Source of the DNA: Pseudomonas lactis
Lineage (GTDB): Bacteria; Pseudomonadota; Gammaproteobacteria; Pseudomonadales; Pseudomonadaceae
Length of the DNA stretch: 64,000 nucleotides
Direction: 5' to 3'
Assembly: GCF_001439845.1 (NCBI RefSeq)
Contig: NZ_JYLO01000021.1
Location: 47,854 to 111,853 of the forward strand
The notes under the pieces are model-generated. The model searched no databases and had not been told where the DNA came from. It saw nothing but the letters and a program-made list of their open reading frames with translations. Of this stretch, positions 9,154 through 16,711 are shown piece after piece. The first letter of the stretch is position 1, and each line of letters opens with the position of its first letter. Both the position numbers and the translations under genes were made by a program.

Positions 9154-9317
9154 GGTGTGCACGGGCTCGAATAGTGGCCGCTGCAGGGCGAAACTGCAGC
9201 GGCAGGCTCGCACGATACAGCAAGATCAACGTTCTGGGGCTATGCCTTGATACAGGTCACCTCCAGATTGATTGCTGCATCGGCTCATGGCGGTGTGTCC
9301 GTGTCCGCCGTTAGGTA

Positions 9318-10822
9318 TCAGTAGCCTGTTCGCGGTGGTTTGCCCATTTCCAAATTCAGCGCATTTTCGGTAAACGGCGCCGGGTTGGTGGAGGTGGGCG
9401 GGGTGGATGGGTCGTTGTCGAAGTCGAAGGGCGGTGCGTTAGTCGGCAGGCCGATTGCCTGCAGCTCAGAATTTTCCGGTCCAGGGCGCTCAGGGAGCTC
9501 TGGAAGTGGGTCGCTGGAGCCGCTTAGGAACGTACCGTTGGCGCCGTTCCAGGCATGTGCCATCTCGTGGTAGAACTGGGCGATCGGTGATGCGTTTGTC
9601 TTCCGATTGGACTCGCTCGGATAGTAAAAAATCATACCCTGGTCAGCAGCGGCACCGGCTACTCCGTCGTTTATCACACCCATTTTCGAGTCGTCGTGTG
9701 GGATTTTCAACTGTTCGCTGCGCGTGAGTTTTCCAGCTCAGTGGTATTGAACCCATACATGTTAATGAAATCGGATTGCATGATAGTGACCGGCGCACCG
9801 TTTCTATCAGCGGCTTTGTCCATCTCCTCCAGCATGACTCTCCCCGCAGGCGAGGAGCGGAGTAACTCAAGATCATCTTCGACCCGTTCTTTGAACACAT
9901 CCGAGCCTACGATGCTAAACGCTCGCTGACCGGCATCGGTCGGCGTCACCCGGGTGATGGTCGATTGTTCCGTATCTGAAAGACGGTCACCGTTTTTGAC
10001 GTAGATGCGCGCTGCGTTACCGTTGGCCCACACCCTGTCGAACCCTTTGCCCGTGTAGATAGTCGCTTCGTCGTGGGCGACTATCCGGTCATTGCCTTTG
10101 CCGCCATTTATCACCGTATGTCCGTTGCTGGCTTAGAGTCTGTCGTTGCCATCACCGCCATCCAAGTAACTTTTTTTAGTCGTCGGGCCAGCCCCCGCAT
10201 ACAAAACGTCCTTGCCCTGGTTACCGTACATCACCCCGTTTCCTGTAACGCCGATCAAGGTGTCGTTACCCTCGTTGCCTTCGGCATAACCGGCGCCACT
10301 GCCCAATCGGATATGGTCTCTGCGACGTCCCCCATAAACGGTGGTCGTGCCGCTGCTGGCATGAACCGTGTCATTGCCATCGCCCGCGTGGATCGTGACC
10401 GCGGCGGTGACAGTGGGGTCCAGCGTGATGTTGTCGTTGCCCCCAGCGGTCAAGGTGTTCAGGCTTAAGAACGGCACTGGCGTGTCTTTGGCGGGCGAAG
10501 TGTGTGAGGTGGGGGGCGGATTGTTGAGCGTGTAAGTCTGATCATTCACCGACACGCTCAGCCGGCGGTCGGCGTGCTGGCTGATATGGATAACGTCCGA
10601 AGCGTCACCCGTTTCCAGCGTCAGAATAGTGGCAGTGTGTTGCGGGTTATTGGGGTCTCTGTAGGAGGTTCGAATTTCCTGGGTAACCTTCAGGTTGCCG
10701 TTCTCCACCAGCACCTCTGTATTGGATCGCAGGTAGCTGCTGCCAGTGGCAGGAGGAGGGGGCGCCTCCGGTGAGATGGGCGGTGTAATGACGGGTAGGG
10801 CGATGGGGGACGCTGAGTTCAT
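9318..10822 (-). pseudogene. Disrupted RTX-repeat/M91 zinc metalloprotease gene (copy A)
   Basis: Reading leftward from the ATG at 10822, the protein follows the intact neighbour at 11386-12885: N-terminal domain, glycine-aspartate RTX nonapeptides and C-terminal M91 domain. Two lesions break it. An in-frame TAA lies at 10133-10135 inside the RTX block (intact copy: RLYAGDGHT; here RL*ASNGHT, with the same frame continuing as INGGKGND). A -1 frameshift lies near 9731-9735, where the frame runs into NSRAANS* while the next frame resumes as LTRSEQLKIPHD. The C-terminal piece still holds the HEMAHAWN zinc-binding motif. Similarity to the intact copy is moderate over the N-terminus and high in the last 45 residues. 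The RBS GCAGGTAAC before the start looks usable, so a truncated RTX fragment could still be made. Confidence 0.88.
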
Positions 10823-10920
10823 TGAACGTTACCTGCTCGTTTGACGTGGGTTAGTGTTCCCGGCCCTACGTGTCGCCAAGGCCAAGACATCCATCAGTCG
10901 TACGCCCTGAGTGAATTGAA

Positions 10921-11365
10921 GAGCTGAAACTGCACCTGCGTGCTGCCGCCAGCAACGGCGTGACCCGCGCTGAGATCAAGGAAGTGCTGATGCAGAGTGC
11001 GATCTACTGCGGGATCCCGGCAGCGAATGCGACGTTTCACCTGGCGGAGTCAGTGTGGGATGAATTGGGTGTGGAGTCCCGCCAACAAGACTGAATATGA
11101 AATGCGATCTCCTGTGGGAGCTGGCTTGCCTGCGATTGCGGTGGGCCAGTCAATATTGGGCTGACTGACAGATTGCTATCGCAGGCAAGCCAGCTCCCAC
11201 AGGGGATCGTCACAGGTTCAGGGCGTTAGTGGGAATCAGCATCCCACAGCCAATTCCACACCCCCGGCAGATGCACCGGCTCGTTCACAGCCTTGACCGT
11301 ACGGGCCAGCGCTGCACGTTCCAGCGCGGTGTAGCGGTTGATGTCATGGAAGGTCACCACCACCG
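10921..11365. repeat. Duplicated fragment: pcaC 3' end, REP pair, deacetylase 3' end
   Basis: 10921-11329 repeats 7958-8366 with no gaps and only scattered substitutions (constant offset 2963). The repeat then skips 96 bp and resumes with the sequence after 8462, ending at about 11365 (ACCG, matching 8495-8498). The skipped segment is bounded in the original by the 6-bp repeat GCGCGG (8361-8366 and 8457-8462), the signature of a microhomology deletion. The pcaC remnant encodes only the last 57 or so residues and the deacetylase remnant only its tail, so both are dead. Confidence 0.93.
11112..11202. repeat. REP pair within the duplicated fragment
   Basis: Exact positional copy of the REP pair at 8149-8239, carried along by the duplication. 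Confidence 0.9.
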
Positions 11366-11385
11366 TTTACGTCAACTTTCTTGTG

Positions 11386-12885
11386 TCAGTATTGCATTCG
11401 CGGTGGGAGTCCCATTTCCTCGCGCAACGCATTCTCGGTGAATGGGGCCGGGTTCGTGGACGTCGGCGGGGTGGTGGGATCGTTGTCGAAGTCGAAGGGT
11501 GGGGCGTTAGTCGGCAAGCCGACAGCCTGCGGTTCGCCATTGGCAGGGCCTGGACTCATAGGGTCACCGGCTGTGCCTGGCAGAAAAGTACCGTTGGCAC
11601 CGTTCCAGGCGTGTACCATTTCATGGTAGAACGCGACAATTGGAGAGGTGATGTTCTCGTTTTCAAAGGCCAAGATTGAGTTCTGCGCATAGTTAATTGT
11701 GCCTTGATCCGCACGGGCGCCAGGCTCCCCATCTTTTATTCCACCCCTCTTCGGGTCGCCCATAGGGATCTTTTTCCGCTCTTGCTCGCTTAATTTTTGC
11801 AGCTCACTGCTGTTGAACGTGTAACTGGAACCACCTTTTTTGTCTTCTTCGATGGTGACTGGAGCACCATTTCGCTCAGCCGCTTTATCCATTTCCTCCA
11901 GCATTTTGCGCCCCACAGGTGAGGCACGCAGCAGTGCCAGGTCATCTTCGACCCGTTGTTTGAACTCATCCGTACCTACGATTTTAAAAGCTTTTTTACC
12001 CGCTTCGCTCGGCTCCGTTCTAGTGATAGTCGATTGCTCTGTGCCTGGCAGGTAATCACTGCTCTGGGCATAAATACGCGCTTTGGTAAGGTTGCCCCAA
12101 ACGGTATCGGATCCCTTCCCCGTGTACGCGGTGGTATTGGCGTAAGCAACTATTTGGTCATTACCGTCGCCGCCATTGATCACCGTATGCCCGTCGCCAG
12201 CGTATAACAGGTCGTCGCCCTCACCCCCATCCAGGTGGCTTTTTTTGTTGGCGGGTCCAGGCCCTGCATACAAACGATCGTTACCCTTGTTCCCGTACAT
12301 CACGGAGTGTCCCGAACCGCCAATTATCGTGTCGTCACCGTCGTTACCTTCTACGTAGCCGCCGCCTTTACCCAAGCGAATAGTGTCGTTCCCGCGTCCG
12401 CCATAAATGTCGGGATTCCCCCCTTCGGTTTGAACGGTGTCATCTCCGTCACCCGCTTCGATCTTTACGTCGACAGTGACGTCAGGGGCCAGGGTGATGT
12501 TGTCGTTGCCTGCGCCGCTCTTAATGTGCAGGCTGAATTGAGGTTGTATGCCTTCCGATGATGAACTGTTTGGCGAGGGGTTATTGCCGTTGAAGGTGTA
12601 TTCCTGCTCATTTACCTTTACACGCAGTGAGCCGTTCGGGTCCTGACTAATATGGATGACGTCCGATTTATCACTCGTTTCGAGTGTCAGGATATTGCCC
12701 ATGAGCACTGGCTTCTTGGGGTCTCCATGGTGTTCGATGGCCTCCTCACTCGCTTTAAGATTACCGTCATCCACGAGCATCTGTGTCTTTCGGCGAATGA
12801 GGTCGTCGCCGGGAGGTGGAGTGTTGTCTGCAAGTGCGGAAGGCGCAGTTACGGGGGGAGCAGTTTGCGGGGCTATCGTAGTCAT
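11386..12885 (-). CDS. RTX-repeat protein with M91-type zinc metalloprotease domain (copy B, intact)
   Basis: Predicted secreted or translocated protease, 499 residues, with no Sec signal peptide. Order: Pro-rich N-terminus (1-30); a conserved N-terminal module (about 35-100, LTLETSDKSDVIHISQ); calcium-binding nonapeptides of the GGxGxD type (about 123-265, e.g. GAGNDN, AGDGDDT, GGRGNDT, GGEGDD, GGDGND); and a metalloprotease domain (about 300-499) with HEMVH at 421-425. The C-terminal ENALREEMGLPPR resembles the end of M91 (NleD/HopH1-like) domains. M91 members include type III effectors that cut host kinases, but no type III signal or locus is seen here. The RTX repeats suggest type I secretion; no transporter is in the window. 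A strong AGAGGTGAT RBS precedes the ATG. Role in virulence, predation or competition is inference. Confidence 0.8.
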   Translation of the reverse strand: MTTIAPQTAPPVTAPSALADNTPPPGDDLIRRKTQMLVDDGNLKASEEAIEHHGDPKKPVLMGNILTLETSDKSDVIHISQDPNGSLRVKVNEQEYTFNGNNPSPNSSSSEGIQPQFSLHIKSGAGNDNITLAPDVTVDVKIEAGDGDDTVQTEGGNPDIYGGRGNDTIRLGKGGGYVEGNDGDDTIIGGSGHSVMYGNKGNDRLYAGPGPANKKSHLDGGEGDDLLYAGDGHTVINGGDGNDQIVAYANTTAYTGKGSDTVWGNLTKARIYAQSSDYLPGTEQSTITRTEPSEAGKKAFKIVGTDEFKQRVEDDLALLRASPVGRKMLEEMDKAAERNGAPVTIEEDKKGGSSYTFNSSELQKLSEQERKKIPMGDPKRGGIKDGEPGARADQGTINYAQNSILAFENENITSPIVAFYHEMVHAWNGANGTFLPGTAGDPMSPGPANGEPQAVGLPTNAPPFDFDNDPTTPPTSTNPAPFTENALREEMGLPPRMQY

Positions 12886-13213
12886 GGAAGATCACCTCTT
12901 GAGCTAAATAGGGTGGCTTGCCCAGTCCTTCGTTGTATTGAAGGCAAGGAGATCAATGAGTTGCATCGATCGAGGTAATCGTTCCCTGCTCGATTGATAC
13001 CGAGTACTACAGAGGACGGTAAGTAGGCATCAGGTTTTCTGAAGACTGAATAGGCCTTATCAAGTAGGAAAATGGGCTTTCGTTATGGGGGGGAACCGAA
13101 TAGTCGGTGTTGGAGGTAGTTGGGTGCATGCGATAAAAGAGCGCACAGGCGCACAGGCGCACAACGGTCGCACCGTGTGCGCTTGAACGTTTGGTTATCA
13201 AACCGATGGGAAT
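12886..13213. other. Intergenic region upstream of the intact protease gene, with 8-bp tandem repeat
   Basis: 328 bp between the porin gene and the protease start, which must hold the protease promoter. GCGCACAG occurs twice, followed by GCGCACAA, in tandem at 13141-13164, a small variable-number-like repeat. The stretch just upstream of the start (AAGGCAAGGAGATCAATGAG) resembles the region upstream of copy A (AAGGCCAAGACATCCATCAG), so the two promoters are related. A short frame at 13007-13201 has no RBS or recognisable features. Confidence 0.6.
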
Positions 13214-14464
13214 TCACATCAGACTTATGGGATAGCTGACGATCAACCGGTTCTCATCGAACTCGTTGTTGCTGTAATCCCTGCGCATGCTGGAGTTGCG
13301 CCAGCGCACGTTGAGGTTTTTCAGGGTGCCGCTCTGCACCGTATAGCCCACCTCGGTCTCGCGGCCCCATTCCTTGCCGTCGGTGACGGTGCCGGTGTGC
13401 ACGTTACTGCCGCTGATATAGCGGTTCATCAGGGTCAGGCCCGGTACGCCGAGGGCGGCGAAGTTGTAGTCGTGGCGAACCTGCCAGGATTTTTCCTGTG
13501 CGTTGTCATAACTGGAGTTGTAGCTGTCGTTGGCCAGGGTGCCGCCACTGGTGCCGTTGACGCGCATCCAGGCACTGTCGCCGGTGAGTTTTTGCAGGCC
13601 GACGTAGAAGGTGTTGCCGCCGTACCTGGCTGAGAACAAACCGGACCAGGTTTTGTTGTCCAGGTCTCCGGCGCGAGCGCTGCCGTCTTCCTTGCCGTAA
13701 AAGAAGCCCAGGTTGGCGCCCAGGGTCCAGTCGCCTACGGGCTGGCTGTGGATCAGGTTGACGAACTGCTGGCTGTAGATGTCCTTGAGCTGGGCATTCC
13801 ACACGCCGACTTGGGTGCGTTTGTCGTTGAATGCGTATTCGGCGCCCTGGAAATTGAAGCGGTCGGAGGTGAAGGCGGTTTTGCCGACCATCGACATGTC
13901 GCTCATGCTGCCGTCGTCCCGCGGGCTGTTGGCGCGGAATTGGCCGCCATAGAGGGTCAGGCCGTCGATTTCCTTGGAGGTGATCTGCCCGCCACGCAGG
14001 GTCTGCGGCAGGGAGCGGCCATCGTCGGAACGCAGAATCGGCAGCACCGGCATCCATTCGCCCACCTTCAGCTCAGTCTTGGAAAAGCGCGCCTTGAATG
14101 CCACGCCGAGTCGACCAAACTCATCGGCTGGCCGGCCGTCATGGTCCAGCGGCAGCAACTGCGTGCCGCCCGTGCCACGCCCGCCATCGAGCTTGAGCGA
14201 GTACAAACCCAGCACGTCCACACCAAAACCGACTGTGCCTTGGGTGAACCCGGACTTGGCGTCGAGGATGAAACTTTGCGTCCACTCCTGCGCGCCACCC
14301 TGGGCTTTGGTCGGGTTGGTGAAGTTGCGGTTGAAGAAGAAGTTACGCAGGTTGAGATTGGCGCTGGCGTCTTCGAGAAAGCCGTGCTCCTGGGCGAAAA
14401 CGGGCAGCGCAGAACTGGCGACAGCAGCCGCCAGCAACAGCTGGCGCGGTTGGAAAGTGCTCAT
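13214..14464 (-). CDS. OprD-family outer-membrane porin
   Basis: Substrate-specific 18-strand porin of the OprD/OpdK family, 416 residues. It has a signal peptide (residues 1-24, cleavage after LPVFA) and the family opening FLEDASANLNLRNFFFNRN; the end ...NRLIVSYPISLM is a typical closing beta strand. OprD members import basic amino acids, and OpdK-clade members import aromatic or carboxylic acids; closeness to the pca genes makes an aromatic acid plausible, but this is inference. Transcribed leftward, alone. Confidence 0.93.
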   Translation of the reverse strand: MSTFQPRQLLLAAAVASSALPVFAQEHGFLEDASANLNLRNFFFNRNFTNPTKAQGGAQEWTQSFILDAKSGFTQGTVGFGVDVLGLYSLKLDGGRGTGGTQLLPLDHDGRPADEFGRLGVAFKARFSKTELKVGEWMPVLPILRSDDGRSLPQTLRGGQITSKEIDGLTLYGGQFRANSPRDDGSMSDMSMVGKTAFTSDRFNFQGAEYAFNDKRTQVGVWNAQLKDIYSQQFVNLIHSQPVGDWTLGANLGFFYGKEDGSARAGDLDNKTWSGLFSARYGGNTFYVGLQKLTGDSAWMRVNGTSGGTLANDSYNSSYDNAQEKSWQVRHDYNFAALGVPGLTLMNRYISGSNVHTGTVTDGKEWGRETEVGYTVQSGTLKNLNVRWRNSSMRRDYSNNEFDENRLIVSYPISLM

Positions 14465-14715
14465 GGTGTGGACCTGTTGTTATTGGGTTTATGCAGGTGG
14501 CGGCCATGGTGCGTGGCGGTGCGGGGGCGATGAAAGTGGGGGAGGGCGGGTTGTGGGCGATGATCGAACGTAATTGTGATGCGCCCGACTCGTCAGCTTC
14601 CGGCGCGCAGGGTTAGCTGTCTACTGTCAGGGTTAACAGTAGATCTTCTGATTTCATACGCCTATTTTCGAAAAGGCTGACAGTATCTTTTTTACGTGAT
14701 CAGGGAGTGAATTCC

Positions 14716-15171
14716 ATGAGCTTTGGATCAGATATGGGTGAGTTTTTAACGTCCTCAAATACGTTCAGGGCGGAATTGATCAGGACGGTGCCAATTCAAT
14801 TCGATAGTTTTGAGTTGAGCTACATCGAGGGTCACCACTTGCGAATTCGGTTGGGAATCGAAGGCAACCCTGGCTCGAAAAACGAACTGACCCTTGAGGC
14901 AGACGGTGATGGACAAGAGCGTGCGTTCAAGCTGAAGGAGAATATGACTTACATCATCGGGCCTGGAGAAGGCCTTATCCGTGCCACGTTTGGGCTTGAA
15001 AGCGATGTCGAGTATTCCCCGCAAGAGTATTGGGGCAATTTGAGCGTCAAAAGCATTTCCAGCGATGGGTCTGGCGAGACCTCAATCCATGCCAGTTTTT
15101 CATTCGGTTGGACGACGGATGATGGCAAGGACATGGAGGTCAGATGCTCTAAGCTTGAGATCCATACATGA
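14716..15171 (+). CDS. Orphan hypothetical protein
   Basis: 151 residues from the ATG at 14716, chosen because AGGGAG ends 8 bp upstream; the GTG at 14707 overlaps that RBS. No signal peptide, membrane segment or known motif. The composition alternates polar and hydrophobic residues (NTFRAELIRTV, HHLRIRLGIEG, SIHASFSFGWTT), which suggests a beta-sandwich protein. Visibly more AT-rich than its neighbours, and followed by a strong terminator, so it may be acquired cargo. Function unknown. Confidence 0.7.
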   Translation: MSFGSDMGEFLTSSNTFRAELIRTVPIQFDSFELSYIEGHHLRIRLGIEGNPGSKNELTLEADGDGQERAFKLKENMTYIIGPGEGLIRATFGLESDVEYSPQEYWGNLSVKSISSDGSGETSIHASFSFGWTTDDGKDMEVRCSKLEIHT

Positions 15172-15204
15172 ACTTATTTTGATAATGATTAAAACGGCAT
15201 GACA

Positions 15205-15241
15205 TACAAAAACCGCTTCCGATTAGGGAAGCGGTTTTTTC
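15205..15241. terminator. Bidirectional rho-independent terminator
   Basis: Stem AACCGCTTCC / GGAAGCGGTT with a short GATTAGG-type loop, A-run on the left and T6 on the right. It lies between the convergent orphan gene (ends 15171) and the efflux operon (ends 15254) and can serve both. Confidence 0.9.
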
Positions 15242-15253
15242 ACACCTGCGCTA

Positions 15254-16711
15254 TCAGAACAACTTCAACGGCGGTGCCTGTTCTTTCAACGGTTCGTTCT
15301 TCGCGGTCTGCTCGTTCCAGCCACCGCCGAGGGCCTTGTACAGGTTGACCTCGCTGGTGAGCTGCGCCAGGCGGTCGGTGATCAGCGATTGCTGGGCACT
15401 GAACAGTTGGCGCTGGGCGTCGAGGAAGGTCAGGTTGCTGTCGACACCAATGCGGTAGCGACGCTCGGCCAGGCGATAGTAATCCTGGTTAGCCTCGACG
15501 AAGCCGCGCTGGGCATCCAGTTGCTGCTTGTAGGTCGCACGCGCGGCGAGGCCGTCGGAGACTTCCTGGAAGCCGGTCTGGATGGCCTTCTCGTAGTTGG
15601 CCACGTTGATCTCTTTCTGGATCTTCGAGTAGTCCAGGCTTGCGCGCAGGCTACCGGCGTTGAAGATCGGGATGTTGATCTGCGGGGCAAACGCCCAGGT
15701 ACCCGAGCCGCCTTTGAACAGGCCGCCCAGGGTTGGGCTGGCGGTACCGGCACTGGCCGTCAGGCTGATGCTCGGGAAGAACGCCGCACGGGCCGCGCCG
15801 ATATTGGCGTTGGCGGCCTTGAGGTTGTACTCGGCCTGCACAATGTCGGGACGACGTTGCAGCAGGTCCGATGGCAACCCGGCCGGCACTTCGCTGAGCA
15901 GGTCATCGGACAGCGGCTTGCTGGCGATATTCGCCGGCAGGCCGGTGCCCAGCAGCAGGGTCAGGCTGTTTTCGTCCTGGGCCACCTGGCGGGTGTAACG
16001 GGCCAGTTGCACACGGGCGTTTTCCACCGAGGTGCGCGCCTGGCTGAGGTCGAGGGCCGAGGCCACGCCGACTTCATTGCTGCGCGATGTGAGCTTGTAG
16101 CTTTGCTCGAACGCGGCCAGGGTGTCCTGGGTCAGCTTGAGCAGCTCCTTGTCGGCCTGCCAGGTCAGGTAGGCATTCGCCACGCTGGCCACCAGGCTGA
16201 TTTGGGTGCTGCGCCGTGCTTCTTCAGTGGCGAAGTACTTTTGCAGCGCTTCTTCACTGAGGCTGCGCACGCGGCCGAACAGGTCCAGCTCGTAAGAGCT
16301 GATCCCCAGGCCAGCCGAGTATTGGCTGGAGATAGTCGACTCGCCAGTCTGCGACAGCTTCGCCGGGGTGCGCTGGCGGCTGCCGTTGCCGGTGGCCGAG
16401 ATAGCCGGGAACAGGTCGGCACGCTGGATCTGGTACTGCGCCGCATAGGCGTCGATGTTCAGCGCCGCGACACGCAGGTCACGGTTGTTCACCAACGCGG
16501 TCTGGATCAGCTGTTGCAGGGCAGGGTCATGGAAAAACTGCTTCCAGCCTTGCTCGGCAGCGGCCTGGCTCGGCGCCTGGGCCGACGAATACGCCGGCCC
16601 CTGCGGGAACTGCGCGGCCACCGGCGCATCGGGACGCTGATAGTCAGGTATCAGCGAGCAGCCACTGAGCACGAATGCGGTGACGGCTAGGGAAAGTAGC
16701 GACTTGCTCAT
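15254..16711 (-). CDS. emhC: RND efflux outer-membrane channel (OprM/TtgC/EmhC type)
   Basis: TolC-family exit duct, 485 residues, a lipoprotein (signal MSKSLLSLAVTAFVLSGCS, lipobox Cys18). Two outer membrane efflux protein repeats; LLQRRPDIVQAEYNLKAANANIG is a typical repeat-2 motif. It overlaps the permease gene stop by 4 bp (ATGA type), so it is the third gene of one operon. The symbol follows the P. fluorescens EmhABC system; TtgC and OprM are the equivalents in P. putida and P. aeruginosa. Confidence 0.93.
   Translation of the reverse strand: MSKSLLSLAVTAFVLSGCSLIPDYQRPDAPVAAQFPQGPAYSSAQAPSQAAAEQGWKQFFHDPALQQLIQTALVNNRDLRVAALNIDAYAAQYQIQRADLFPAISATGNGSRQRTPAKLSQTGESTISSQYSAGLGISSYELDLFGRVRSLSEEALQKYFATEEARRSTQISLVASVANAYLTWQADKELLKLTQDTLAAFEQSYKLTSRSNEVGVASALDLSQARTSVENARVQLARYTRQVAQDENSLTLLLGTGLPANIASKPLSDDLLSEVPAGLPSDLLQRRPDIVQAEYNLKAANANIGAARAAFFPSISLTASAGTASPTLGGLFKGGSGTWAFAPQINIPIFNAGSLRASLDYSKIQKEINVANYEKAIQTGFQEVSDGLAARATYKQQLDAQRGFVEANQDYYRLAERRYRIGVDSNLTFLDAQRQLFSAQQSLITDRLAQLTSEVNLYKALGGGWNEQTAKNEPLKEQAPPLKLF

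Noticed and set aside
13007..13201. 64-codon frame upstream of the intact protease gene
   Set aside because: No RBS, unlikely composition, and spans the tandem 8-bp repeat; more likely promoter region.
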